This document shows positions 55,309 through 64,000 of a stretch of 64,000 nucleotides of DNA, one piece after another. Numbering within the stretch: the stretch's first letter is position 1; every line of letters begins with the position of its first letter. Both the position numbers and the translations under genes were made by a program. The DNA comes from Providencia rettgeri (lineage in GTDB: Bacteria > Pseudomonadota > Gammaproteobacteria > Enterobacterales > Enterobacteriaceae): contig NZ_CP053896.1 of assembly GCF_013255915.1 (NCBI RefSeq), forward strand, positions 1,550,001-1,614,000. The letters are read 5' to 3'. The notes below the pieces were generated by a model that searched no databases, was not told the origin of the DNA, and worked only from the letters and a program-made list of their open reading frames with translations.

Positions 55309-56574
55309 ATGTACTCAACGATTGAAGAAGCAAATACCGCAGTAATTGAACGTATTCGTGCCGCTCGTCCTTTTTGGCAAAGTGTTGAACCTGCAAAAGA
55401 TCTCATCCCAACTTTGCAACAAGGCAAAAAATTACTGCATGCGGGCCCACCTGTAACTTGGGAAGAAATGAGTGGTCCAGTGCGTGGTGCTTGTATCGGT
55501 GCGTGTTTATTCGAGAAATGGGCCGATAATGAAGATCAAGCACTTAACCTATTGAATAATGGCGAGATTGAATTTATTCCTTGTCACAGTGTAAAAGCAG
55601 TGGGGCCAATGGGGGGAATTACTTCCGCCAACATGCCTATGTTAGTTGTCAAGAATATGACCCATGGCAACGTTGCATACTGCAACATGAATGAAGGAAT
55701 CGGTAAAGTCATGCGTTTTGGGGCATATGGTGAAGATGTGCAAGTACGTCATCGCTGGATGCGTGATTCATTAGGTCCTGTTCTGAAAAAAACCTTACAA
55801 ACGTTAGAAAATGGCATTGATTTAACGGCGGTGATGGCACAAGGCATTACCATGGGTGATGAATTCCACCAACGCAACATTGCCACTTCAGCATTGTTAT
55901 TAAGACAACTGGCACCAATCATGAGTGCGCTGGATATCGATAAAACTGAACTTCAGCAAGTGATGCAATTTTTAAGTATCACAGACCAATTTTTCCTCAA
56001 TCTTGCAATGGCTTACTGCAAATCGGCGATGGATGCCGGCGCTGAAATTCAGCATGGCACCATTGTGACCGTATTAACGCGTAATGGTAAAAACTTTGGT
56101 GTGAAAATCAGCGGTATGGGTGATCAGTGGTTTACTGCGCCAGTTAACACACCGGAAGGTCTCTTTTTCTCAGGTTACAGCCAAGCTGATGCCAACCCAG
56201 ATATTGGTGACAGCGCAATCACTGAGGCGTTCGGTATCGGCGGTGCAGCGATGGTAGCAGCACCGGGTGTTACACGTTTTGTTGGTGCAAGTGGTGGTAT
56301 GAGCGCCGCATTAGATGTGTCTGAGGAAATGACTGAAATTTACTTAGAACACAACATGATGCTGCAAATTCCGACTTGGGATTTCCAAGGCGCGTGTATT
56401 GGGCTGGATGCGCGTAGAGTCGTTGAAACGGGTATAACACCGCTCATCAATACAGGGATCGCACATAAAGAAGCAGGGATTGGTCAGATTGGTGCGGGTA
56501 CGGTAAGAGCACCACTGGCTTGCTTTGAAAAAGCGATTGTTGCGCTAGCTGAAAAAATGGGTATCAGCGAATAA
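55309..56574 (+). CDS. ylbE: YlbE (DUF1116), oxamate carbamoyltransferase subunit
   Basis: 421 residues, DUF1116. Conserved stretches are WEEMSGPVRGACIGACLFE, PCHSVKAVGPMGGITSANMP and GASGGMSAALDVSEEMT. AAGGG at 55297 supports the ATG at 55309 over a TTG at 55303. In E. coli MG1655-type strains ylbE may be split; here it is one intact gene. It is also called allG. Confidence 0.92.
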   Translation: MYSTIEEANTAVIERIRAARPFWQSVEPAKDLIPTLQQGKKLLHAGPPVTWEEMSGPVRGACIGACLFEKWADNEDQALNLLNNGEIEFIPCHSVKAVGPMGGITSANMPMLVVKNMTHGNVAYCNMNEGIGKVMRFGAYGEDVQVRHRWMRDSLGPVLKKTLQTLENGIDLTAVMAQGITMGDEFHQRNIATSALLLRQLAPIMSALDIDKTELQQVMQFLSITDQFFLNLAMAYCKSAMDAGAEIQHGTIVTVLTRNGKNFGVKISGMGDQWFTAPVNTPEGLFFSGYSQADANPDIGDSAITEAFGIGGAAMVAAPGVTRFVGASGGMSAALDVSEEMTEIYLEHNMMLQIPTWDFQGACIGLDARRVVETGITPLINTGIAHKEAGIGQIGAGTVRAPLACFEKAIVALAEKMGISE

Positions 56575-56606
56575 ATCGATAATTTTCACTCTGAAGGAGT
56601 TTAAAA

Positions 56607-57419
56607 ATGATCATGCAAGCACTGTCCGTTAGCGCTCACTTACCTAAAGAAACAGGAATATTGAATTGCGTTGGACGCTTTAATCATGCACTTAATTTTG
56701 TCACTCCTTCAGGTGAATTATTGACATTACATCGCTATGGTCGAGGATTAAGCCCAATGGGCTGGATGGTCTCCGATACTGATTTTCAAGCTATTTTTAA
56801 TGATGAGAATGAGTTTGTTGAGTATAAAAACGATCGATTGGTCAGCCCTAACTGGCAACTCATTGCGCCAAAAGAACACTTATCGCTCAAGTTGGTGCCA
56901 CAAAAACTCCCTGATGGAACGTTTACAGCGCTATGGGATATCTTAAGGCAATCGAAAGCGAAAAGTGGTTTACACGGCAGTTTGAGTGAAGCGACAACCG
57001 GCCCATTATGTCGAGAGCTAAAAGAATTAAAAGCAAACTATCAACGATACCTTCAAGGTGAACGTATTGATTGGCAGTCGATAATTGGAAGAGGGCCGGG
57101 GTTAACACCAAGCTTTGATGATATCTTAATAGGTATGCTATTGGTCACCTTTCTTAATCCAGAGATTGACAGCGACAGCTTACCAAACTTTTTTCAAGAT
57201 ACTCCTTCTTTAGGGTCATTAACGACTCTGATCAGTGTGAACTATTTACGTTTTGCTTCCCAGGGCATCTTTTCTACTCCACTACAAACATTAGCAACTG
57301 CGTTAGTGCAGCCGATGAAATTATCACAGGCGGTTCGCTTGCTGCTTCAGGTCGGCCATTTTTCTGGTGCGGATACGTTAATAGGCGTGTGGTTAGCGGG
57401 TATGGATGAAATGGGTTAA
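56607..57419 (+). CDS. ylbF: YlbF (DUF2877), oxamate carbamoyltransferase subunit
   Basis: 270 residues, DUF2877, with the family core GRGPGLTPSFDDILIGMLL. GAAGGAG precedes the ATG. Third part of the oxamate carbamoyltransferase set (allH). Confidence 0.9.
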   Translation: MIMQALSVSAHLPKETGILNCVGRFNHALNFVTPSGELLTLHRYGRGLSPMGWMVSDTDFQAIFNDENEFVEYKNDRLVSPNWQLIAPKEHLSLKLVPQKLPDGTFTALWDILRQSKAKSGLHGSLSEATTGPLCRELKELKANYQRYLQGERIDWQSIIGRGPGLTPSFDDILIGMLLVTFLNPEIDSDSLPNFFQDTPSLGSLTTLISVNYLRFASQGIFSTPLQTLATALVQPMKLSQAVRLLLQVGHFSGADTLIGVWLAGMDEMG

Positions 57420-57444
57420 CGTTCGCGAATAAACAAGGACAAAC

Positions 57445-58347
57445 ATGGAAACTATTGTTATCGCCTTAGGTGGCAATGCATTACTGCAGCGTGGAGAAGT
57501 GCTTTCCGCTGAAAATCAATACCAAGCTATCGCATCGATTGCGGGTACTTTGGGGCAACTTGCACAAAAATATCGTGTGGTGATTGTACATGGCAATGGG
57601 CCTCAAGTCGGGCTATTGGCCTTGCAAAATTTAGCTTATACCGATGTTCCTGCTTATCCTTTGGATATTTTAGTGGCCGAAAGTCAGGGAATGATTGGAT
57701 ATATGCTGATGCAAGAACTGGGACGCAAGCACCCTAAACAGCCAGTAGCAACGCTGCTCACTCGTGTTGAAGTTGATAGCAATGACCCTGCTTATCAAAA
57801 CCCCACTAAATACATTGGCCCTGTGTATGACAAGCAGGAAAAAGAAAGCTTAGAAGCTGAGCTAGGTTGGGCGATTAAACCCGATGGCAAATATTATCGT
57901 CGGGTTGTTCCATCTCCTCAACCTAAAGCCATTCTGGAAATTGATACCATCAAATGCTTATTAGATCAAAAGCATATTGTCATCTGTAATGGTGGCGGTG
58001 GTGTTCCTGTTATTCAGCAGGATAATGGATTTTGTGGGAGTGAGGTGGTTATCGATAAAGATTTATCCTCCGCACTATTAGCAGAAGTGCTTGAGTCTGA
58101 CCACCTAATTATTCTAACCGATGCGGATGCCGTCTATCGGAATTGGGGAACTCCTGAGCAAAGCGTGATTAGATGCGCAACGGTAGCAGAGGTTGCCCCT
58201 ATGGCAATTGATGATGGTTCTATGGGACCGAAATTGATGGCGGTCAGCCGTTTTGTACAGCGTTCTGGTAAACCTGCTTATATTGGTGCGTTAAAGCAAA
58301 TAGATGCTATCTTGAAAGGGGAGGCAGGCACTAGAATTATACCATAG
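57445..58347 (+). CDS. ybcF: Carbamate kinase, catabolic
   Basis: A 300-residue amino-acid kinase fold enzyme (VIALGGNALLQRG, VHGNGPQVGLL, GGGGVPV) that makes ATP from carbamoyl phosphate and ADP. In this cluster it is the allK/ybcF-type enzyme that gains energy from allantoin in the absence of oxygen. Confidence 0.93.
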   Translation: METIVIALGGNALLQRGEVLSAENQYQAIASIAGTLGQLAQKYRVVIVHGNGPQVGLLALQNLAYTDVPAYPLDILVAESQGMIGYMLMQELGRKHPKQPVATLLTRVEVDSNDPAYQNPTKYIGPVYDKQEKESLEAELGWAIKPDGKYYRRVVPSPQPKAILEIDTIKCLLDQKHIVICNGGGGVPVIQQDNGFCGSEVVIDKDLSSALLAEVLESDHLIILTDADAVYRNWGTPEQSVIRCATVAEVAPMAIDDGSMGPKLMAVSRFVQRSGKPAYIGALKQIDAILKGEAGTRIIP

Positions 58348-58380
58348 TGATTAATTGCTTTGATAATCAAGGAAGTATTA

Positions 58381-59217
58381 ATGAAAAACGTTTCATTTGG
58401 TCATGATGTTTTACCCGCAATTGGCATGGGTAGTTGGAATTTGGGGCAGCAGCGGAAAAGTGCAAAAGAAGAAATTGAAGCGATACAAGCAGGCCTTGAT
58501 GTAGGCTTAAAATTAATTGATAGCGCTGAAATGTATGGCAATGGGGCTTCTGAACAGTTAATTGGTAAAGCAATTTCAGGACGACGCGATGAAACGTTTT
58601 TAGTATCAAAAGTTTATCCCTTCAATGCCGGAGGTAAAGCATTAGTTAATGCTTGTGAGGCATCTTTACGCCGGTTAAAAACGGATAGGCTTGATCTTTA
58701 CTTGCTGCATTGGGCTGGCGATATTCCTCTCGAAGAGACTATTAATGGTTTCGAAAAACTGCAATCTGCTGGGAAAATTCGTTATTGGGGAATATCTAAC
58801 TTTGATATTAATGAACTGCAAGATATGTACGATCACCTCGCGGGTGGACGTTATTGTGCGACAAATCAGGTGCTATATAACCTTGGTAGCCGCGGTATTG
58901 ATTATTCATTACTTAACTGGTGTCGGCATAAAAAAATGCCATTAATGGCTTATTCACCACTCGGCAGCGGTAATCAATTACTTAGACATCCAACGTTGAA
59001 GATGATTGCGCAAAAATATCAGGTCGTGCCAGCAACGGTTGCATTAGCGTGGGTGATCCGTGGTGATGGGATCGTTGCTATTCCTGAGTCAGGTAGCAGG
59101 GCGCATATGTTGCAAAATGCGCACGCTTGCCAGTTAGTATTAGACAACGACGATATTGCTTTATTGGATGAAAGCTTTCCACCGCCAACACATAAGCAAT
59201 ATCTGGATATTTTGTAA
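58381..59217 (+). CDS. Aldo/keto reductase
   Basis: 278 residues, NAD(P)H-dependent. The catalytic tetrad is visible as Asp48 and Tyr52 in DSAEMYG, Lys77 in LVSKVYP and His110 in YLLHWAG. AAGGAAG fixes the ATG at 58381. It follows the carbamate kinase by 33 bp and meets allS end to end. E. coli does not have this gene here. It may reduce a glyoxylate-type aldehyde or another pathway carbonyl. Confidence 0.85.
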   Translation: MKNVSFGHDVLPAIGMGSWNLGQQRKSAKEEIEAIQAGLDVGLKLIDSAEMYGNGASEQLIGKAISGRRDETFLVSKVYPFNAGGKALVNACEASLRRLKTDRLDLYLLHWAGDIPLEETINGFEKLQSAGKIRYWGISNFDINELQDMYDHLAGGRYCATNQVLYNLGSRGIDYSLLNWCRHKKMPLMAYSPLGSGNQLLRHPTLKMIAQKYQVVPATVALAWVIRGDGIVAIPESGSRAHMLQNAHACQLVLDNDDIALLDESFPPPTHKQYLDIL

Positions 59218-59228
59218 TTCATTCAACG

Positions 59229-60155
59229 TTATTTTGTTGCTGGGTCAATTGGGCTCAGCAAGCTTTGGATGATGGGATCGCGCAGTTTGAACAGTTTCAC
59301 GACCGTTTTTAATACTTCCCCTTGCTGATTGCTATTCCAAGCTAAGGATAAGGGGGACGGTCTTCTAGGCCTTTTTATTGATTTCTCAATCAGTTGTTGG
59401 TTTTGAATATAGGGTTTGCAAATAGAGGCAGGTAAAAAGCCGATCCCCGTTCCTTTTAGGTGACAGAGTACTTTGGTTTTCATATCAGGCACTTTGATTT
59501 CTCGTTGGCCTGATAATAGCCATGCAGTGCGTTTGGATAAAACTTGCGAGGTATCTTCCACATTGATAGTCGGGTAACAACGCAGTTGTTCATCGCTAAG
59601 AATACCATCAATAGAGGCAAGTGGGTGTTGATTGGCAACTGCAAAGACCCAATCGATTTTGCCTAAAAACAAGGTATTCATGTCGCTGTCCAATGATTCA
59701 GAACCTGGGACACCGATTGCAATATCACATTTGTTACTGAGTAGGGCATCCCATACCCCCATATACACTTGCCGAGTGATATTAAGGCGGGTGAAAGGAA
59801 AGCGCTCGGTTAGGTGTTGGAGTAGGTCAGCGACGGCATTTGGCTCATAGAGTAAGTTATTAATTGCAATCGTAATTTCTTGCTCGACACCTTCATTAAT
59901 CAGCCGTAACTGATTTGGCATATTACTTAACCAGTTATGCCATTCGCGGCAATGTTCAAGGAGATATTCCCCCGCAGATGTTAGGTTAACGGTTCGTGTC
60001 GTTCGAGTGAAAAGCTGGACGCCAACATATTCTTCTAAGATTTTGATCCGGTAACTGATAGTTGCAGTACTTTTGTAGAGTTGTTTTGCGGCTTGAGAAA
60101 AGCTCTGACACTGCGCAACAGTGATAAAGGTTGTCATCGTTTCTTGATCTAACAT
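59229..60155 (-). CDS. allS: LysR-family activator of allantoin genes
   Basis: 308 residues with an N-terminal helix-turn-helix (MTTFITVAQCQSFSQAAKQLYKSTATISY) and a LysR effector domain. In E. coli AllS activates allDCE and lies between ybcF-side genes and allA, the same position as here. It should act at the allD/fdrA region. Confidence 0.88.
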   Translation of the reverse strand: MLDQETMTTFITVAQCQSFSQAAKQLYKSTATISYRIKILEEYVGVQLFTRTTRTVNLTSAGEYLLEHCREWHNWLSNMPNQLRLINEGVEQEITIAINNLLYEPNAVADLLQHLTERFPFTRLNITRQVYMGVWDALLSNKCDIAIGVPGSESLDSDMNTLFLGKIDWVFAVANQHPLASIDGILSDEQLRCYPTINVEDTSQVLSKRTAWLLSGQREIKVPDMKTKVLCHLKGTGIGFLPASICKPYIQNQQLIEKSIKRPRRPSPLSLAWNSNQQGEVLKTVVKLFKLRDPIIQSLLSPIDPATK

Positions 60156-60479
60156 GTTTGTATCTCCCTAAAGTCAAAGGAAAAACCAATTTATAATATT
60201 TTTTAGATCTGCATTTTGTTTCACGTCATCCATTAAGTAGGCTTCATCATAATTGAAAGTGATAAGTATAAATTCTGGAGAATTGTTAGTAATTATTATC
60301 TTACTGAATATTAAGGAATTATATATAAAATAAAATGAAAAACTGTGACCTGTGATTTTTTATGGAAAAATTTTCCAAAAAATGATGTTAAATGTAATAC
60401 AACCTGATAAACTGATTTTGTCATGTAGGTGGTTGTACAAAATAGTGGCTTAAAATTTTTAGTGTGTTAGGAGAAAATA
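60156..60479. promoter_or_regulatory. allS/allA divergent control region
   Basis: AT-rich, 324 bp. It holds the AllR-like palindrome at 60362-60378. No gene seen. Confidence 0.65.
60362..60378. promoter_or_regulatory. AllR operator upstream of allA
   Basis: ATGGAAAAATTTTCCAA differs by one base from the palindrome before gcl. Confidence 0.82.
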
Positions 60480-60965
60480 ATGGAACTTGTTCTATCTGAT
60501 CTGACACCGGAAGCGTTTGCCCCCTATGGAGACGTCATCCAAGTTGAAGGATCTGAATTTTTTCATATCAATGATGGTACGACAGAACGTTATCATGCTT
60601 TAGGTAAGGCAGAGATTACAGATGCAAGTCCCGTTCTGATGAGTATTAGCCGTTCAGAACCTATTGATATGCCAATGAATGTTAAGCTTTTAGAAAAGCA
60701 TCCGCTTTCCAGCCAAGCTTTTATCCCAATGAATGGTGAGCGTTTCATTGTGGTGGTTGCTGAGCCAGGGGATGATATCCCAGTTGATACCTTACGAGCA
60801 TTTATCACCAATGGTAAGCAGGGTGTAAACTATCACCGTGATGTTTGGCATCATCCGATTTATGCATTTCAATCACAAACGGATTTTTTAACGGTAGATA
60901 GAGGCGGTGCTGACAATTGTGTCGTTAAGGATCTCCCTGAGCCTTGTCAAATAGTTTTTCCTTAA
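60480..60965 (+). CDS. allA: Ureidoglycolate lyase
   Basis: A 161-residue cupin-like enzyme that splits ureidoglycolate to glyoxylate and urea. Seen are GVNYHRDVWHHPIYAF near the end, with the substrate-binding His residues. E. coli AllA has 160 residues. It heads the allA-allR unit. Confidence 0.93.
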   Translation: MELVLSDLTPEAFAPYGDVIQVEGSEFFHINDGTTERYHALGKAEITDASPVLMSISRSEPIDMPMNVKLLEKHPLSSQAFIPMNGERFIVVVAEPGDDIPVDTLRAFITNGKQGVNYHRDVWHHPIYAFQSQTDFLTVDRGGADNCVVKDLPEPCQIVFP

Positions 60966-61039
60966 CTACTCTATTGGGCAATAAGGGCTAGGTAATATAA
61001 TTCCTTTCTGCCGATAGCAAACATAAAAGGTAAAAATAA

Positions 61040-61849
61040 ATGACTGAACCACGCACAAAAGGAAGACCACAGACAGATAAAAGTTCGCCAAAAGGTGCGC
61101 AAGCACTTGAGCGCGGGTTAGATATTCTTCAATTTCTGGCTAACTCAGGTGGTAGCTCATCAGTCTCTGTTTTATCTGAGCAGTTAGGTTTGCCTTTATC
61201 AACGACATTTCGCTTGCTGAAAGTCCTTGAGCAATCAGAGTTTATTTTTCAAGACTCACAGCTTGGCTGGTGGCATATCGGTCTGCAATCATTCACAGTT
61301 GGGGCCACATATATGAATGATAGGGACGTCGTATCAGTTGCTGGGCCATTTATGCGCAGGCTAATGTTGCTATCAGGGGAAACGGCAAACTTGGCTATTC
61401 GTAATAATTTAGATGCTGTTTTAATTCGCCAATGCGAATGTCATGCGTTAGTGAGAATGTGTGCACCGTTGGGGAGTCGTTTACCATTACATGCATCAGG
61501 GGCTGGGAAGGCATTATTGTTCCCACTTGATGAAGAGGAAATGTTAGAGCTTGTCACACGCTCTGGTTTACAAGAATTCACCCCTAAAACTATCACCAGC
61601 ATTAATGTGTTGAGAAAGGCGTTAGGGCATTATCAAGAACTGGGTTATGTCATTGATAATGAAGAACATGCTCTGGGTCTTAATTGTTTAGCGGCACCTA
61701 TATTTGATCGTAATAATTCAGTGATAGCAGCAATATCTATTTCGGGCCCTAGTGCAAGGGTAACTGAAGAACGTTTTACTGAGCTAGGGGAACTGGTTCG
61801 TGACGTTGCTGCGGATATCAGCGCGGCATTAGGTGAGCGCCAATCATAA
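61040..61849 (+). CDS. allR: IclR-family repressor of allantoin genes
   Basis: 269 residues: a winged helix-turn-helix ([20 protein letters not shown]) and an IclR effector domain, which in E. coli AllR binds allantoin and glyoxylate. Its targets here are the palindromes at 60362 and 61998. Confidence 0.92.
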   Translation: MTEPRTKGRPQTDKSSPKGAQALERGLDILQFLANSGGSSSVSVLSEQLGLPLSTTFRLLKVLEQSEFIFQDSQLGWWHIGLQSFTVGATYMNDRDVVSVAGPFMRRLMLLSGETANLAIRNNLDAVLIRQCECHALVRMCAPLGSRLPLHASGAGKALLFPLDEEEMLELVTRSGLQEFTPKTITSINVLRKALGHYQELGYVIDNEEHALGLNCLAAPIFDRNNSVIAAISISGPSARVTEERFTELGELVRDVAADISAALGERQS

Positions 61850-61960
61850 AGACCAGAGATCAGCGGGTGTTAATCATCCGCTAAAAAGAGGCTATTTAAC
61901 AGGTGGTTAGCAGGTGATCAATGAGCTGACCAACCAACGAGTACAGAATACATAGATAAT

Positions 61961-61982
61961 CCGTTTTTAAAACGGTTTTTTT
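61961..61982 (+). terminator. Terminator of allA-allR
   Basis: CCGTTTT and AAAACGG with a short loop, then seven T. A weaker hairpin (AGCGGGTG/CATCCGCT) lies at 61862-61882. Confidence 0.6.
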
Positions 61983-61997
61983 AGACAAAAAATAAAG

Positions 61998-62014
61998 TTG
62001 GAAAAATTTTCCAA
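61998..62014. promoter_or_regulatory. AllR operator upstream of gcl
   Basis: TTGGAAAAATTTTCCAA, a perfect 17-bp palindrome, just before the gcl ribosome site. Confidence 0.88.
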
Positions 62015-62026
62015 ATAGGAGTTGTT

Positions 62027-63808
62027 ATGGCTAAGATGCGCGCAGTTGATGCTGCAATGTATGTACTGGAAAAAGAAGGGATCACAACCGCATTCGGTGT
62101 TCCTGGAGCCGCAATAAACCCATTCTATAGTGCGATGCGTAAGCATGGTGGGATCAAACACTATCTTGCTCGTCACGTAGAAGGTGCTTCTCATATGGCT
62201 GAGGGATACACGAGAGCAAATCCGGGTAACATTGGAATGTGTCTTGGTACATCAGGTCCTGCGGGAACGGATATGATCACAGCATTATATTCCGCCTCTG
62301 CTGATTCAATTCCTATTTTGTGCATTACAGGCCAAGCACCAAGAGCTAAATTGCATAAAGAAGATTTCCAAGCAGTCGATATCGAGTCTATCGCAAAACC
62401 GGTCACCAAAATGGCTACAACGGTGTTAGAGCCCGCATTGGTTCCTCGAGTATTGCAGCAAGCTTTTCATTTAATGCGTTCTGGTCGTCCTGGACCCGTA
62501 TTAATTGACCTACCTTTTGATGTGCAAGTCGCTGAAATTGAGTTTGACCCAGAGACTTATGAACCATTACCTGCTTACAAGCCAGCGGCAACAGTTGCTC
62601 AGGTTGATAAAACACTGGATATGTTATTCGCGTCGAAAAAGCCACTGATTATCTCCGGTGGCGGCGTTATTAACGCGGACGCGGCAGATAAGCTGCAAGA
62701 GTTAGCTGAAATCTGTAACGTGCCAGTCATTCCAACTTTAATGGGTTGGGGAACTATCCCTGATGACCACAAATTAATGGCAGGTATGGTGGGCTTACAA
62801 ACGGCTCACCGTTATGGAAATGCCACTTTATTAGAATCTGATTTCTTATTAGGCGTCGGTAACCGCTGGGCGAACCGACACACTGGTTCTGTAGAAAAAT
62901 ATGTTGGTGACCGTAAAACAGTACATATTGATATCGAGCCTACACAAATTGGCCGTATTTTCTGCCCTGATTTAGGGATTGTCTCCGATGCTAAAGCGGC
63001 ATTAGCGCTCTTGGTTGAGCGAGCAAAAGCACGTAAACAAGCGGGTGCTTTACCTGATTACAGCAAATGGGTAGATGAGTGCCAAGCGCGTAAACGTACT
63101 CTGTTACGTAAAACGCATTTTGACAATGTACCTGTGAAGCCACAGCGTGTTTATGAGGAAATGAACAAAACATTTGGCCGCGATGTTTGCTATGTCACAA
63201 CCATTGGTTTATCGCAAATTGCAGCCGCTCAAATGTTGCATATCTTTAAACCACGTCACTGGATCAACTGCGGTCAAGCGGGCCCATTAGGTTGGACTTT
63301 ACCTGCTGCATTAGGGGTATGTGCCGCTGATCCTAAACGTAAGGTCGTTGCCGTATCAGGGGATTATGACTTCCAATTTATGATTGAAGAATTGGCGGTC
63401 GGGGCTCAGTTCAAATTGCCATATATCCATGTATTAGTGAACAACGCTTACTTAGGTCTGATCCGTCAATCACAACGTGGCTTTGATATGGATTATTGCG
63501 TCCAGCTTTCCTTTGAAAATATCAATAATGATGCCATTGGTGAATACGGTGTTGATCACGTCAAAGTGGTTGAAGGCTTAGGTTGTAAAGCTATTCGTGT
63601 CTTTAAACCAGAAGATATTGCGCCAGCATTCAAACAAGCTGAAAAACTCATGAAAGAATTCAGTGTGCCTGTTGTTGTGGAAATCATTCTAGAGCGCGTC
63701 ACAAATATCTCCATGGGAACCGAGTTGGATAATGTGACTGAATTCGAAGAGATAGCAACTTCTGAAGCCGATGCGCCAACCGCGACCGCATTTTATCAAT
63801 ATAAATAA
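62027..63808 (+). CDS. gcl: Glyoxylate carboligase
   Basis: A 593-residue ThDP enzyme that joins two glyoxylates to tartronate semialdehyde and CO2. Val51 (ARHVEGASH) stands where other ThDP enzymes have the catalytic Glu, as is typical of Gcl. The ThDP/Mg motif appears as SGDYDFQFM to VNNAYLG near residues 445-475. AGGAG precedes the ATG. hyi follows 12 bp later. Confidence 0.96.
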   Translation: MAKMRAVDAAMYVLEKEGITTAFGVPGAAINPFYSAMRKHGGIKHYLARHVEGASHMAEGYTRANPGNIGMCLGTSGPAGTDMITALYSASADSIPILCITGQAPRAKLHKEDFQAVDIESIAKPVTKMATTVLEPALVPRVLQQAFHLMRSGRPGPVLIDLPFDVQVAEIEFDPETYEPLPAYKPAATVAQVDKTLDMLFASKKPLIISGGGVINADAADKLQELAEICNVPVIPTLMGWGTIPDDHKLMAGMVGLQTAHRYGNATLLESDFLLGVGNRWANRHTGSVEKYVGDRKTVHIDIEPTQIGRIFCPDLGIVSDAKAALALLVERAKARKQAGALPDYSKWVDECQARKRTLLRKTHFDNVPVKPQRVYEEMNKTFGRDVCYVTTIGLSQIAAAQMLHIFKPRHWINCGQAGPLGWTLPAALGVCAADPKRKVVAVSGDYDFQFMIEELAVGAQFKLPYIHVLVNNAYLGLIRQSQRGFDMDYCVQLSFENINNDAIGEYGVDHVKVVEGLGCKAIRVFKPEDIAPAFKQAEKLMKEFSVPVVVEIILERVTNISMGTELDNVTEFEEIATSEADAPTATAFYQYK

Positions 63809-63820
63809 GGATGCGAGAAA

Positions 63821-64000
63821 ATGACCAAGTTTGCAGCTAACTTATCCATGTTATTTACTGAAGCAGAGTTTATGCAGCGCTTTAAATTGGCGGCTAAAAA
63901 TGGCTTCAAAGCCGTAGAATATATGTTTCCTTATGATTTTCCAGCACAGTCTATCAAGCAAGAGTTAGATGAAAATAAACTGACTCAAGTTCTTTTTAAC
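63821..64000 (+). CDS. hyi: Hydroxypyruvate isomerase, 5' part
   Basis: The first 60 codons (TKFAANLSMLFTEAEFMQRF) match Hyi, which interconverts hydroxypyruvate and tartronate semialdehyde. The gene runs out of the window. The gcl-hyi order matches E. coli. Confidence 0.88.
   Translation, partial: MTKFAANLSMLFTEAEFMQRFKLAAKNGFKAVEYMFPYDFPAQSIKQELDENKLTQVLFN

Overview
The window reads as chromosome of an AT-rich enterobacterium. The best fit is Morganellaceae, most likely Providencia or a close relative. The reasons are the base composition, a galETKM operon under a GalR-type operator, an E. coli-style allantoin regulon, and an Hcp/effector pair of enterobacterial type. The genus is inferred from gene content, not from a search.

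Left part (about 1-27.3 kb), mostly metabolic. A short-chain dehydrogenase-like gene is followed by a minus-strand operon: IclR regulator, OPT-family transporter, class V PLP enzyme, dipeptidase PepE and a DUF1177 protein. This looks like peptide or peptide-like substrate use. Next come galETKM, a GalR/GalS-type repressor and a Na+/galactose symporter (SglT type) with GalR-like operators. A hydroxamate siderophore uptake operon follows (FhuA-like receptor, FhuC, FhuD, FhuB), with a Fur-like box. Last is a LacI-controlled cluster with a GNAT protein, an NHS-type MFS permease, two Gfo/Idh dehydrogenases and a TIM-barrel epimerase, which resembles a 3-keto-glycoside pathway.

Middle part (about 27.4-47.7 kb), accessory DNA. 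It holds a gtrABC-type O-antigen modification operon, then the remains of two related integrative elements. Element A (about 30.4-35.0 kb) keeps a frameshifted scrap of a DUF927 gene, an SMR pump, two membrane proteins, a scrap of an integrase C-terminus, an outer membrane barrel gene and a tmRNA 3'-end-like site. Element B (about 35.0-47.7 kb) keeps two glycosyltransferases, a defective IS3-family element inside a former terminator, a SEFIR/TIR-type defence candidate, an 86-residue repeat protein, a three-gene unknown operon with a glycine-zipper protein, a truncated DUF927 gene, a GTAAC-rich region, a frameshifted hcp with a papain-like effector and membrane immunity candidate, and a decayed integrase next to a second att-like site.

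Right part (48.2-64 kb), purine ring catabolism. A minus-strand cluster carries allD, allC and allE, then two genes whose products carry export signals: an OHCU decarboxylase with a Sec signal and a hydantoin/allantoin racemase-like protein with a Tat signal. Divergent from allD are fdrA-ylbE-ylbF-carbamate kinase (the oxamate carbamoyltransferase branch) and an aldo/keto reductase. Then come allS, allA, allR, gcl and the start of hyi. Two AllR-like palindromes lie upstream of allA and gcl. The pathway runs from allantoin through allantoate and ureidoglycolate to glyoxylate or oxamate plus carbamoyl phosphate. The two exported proteins are the most unusual feature of this part.
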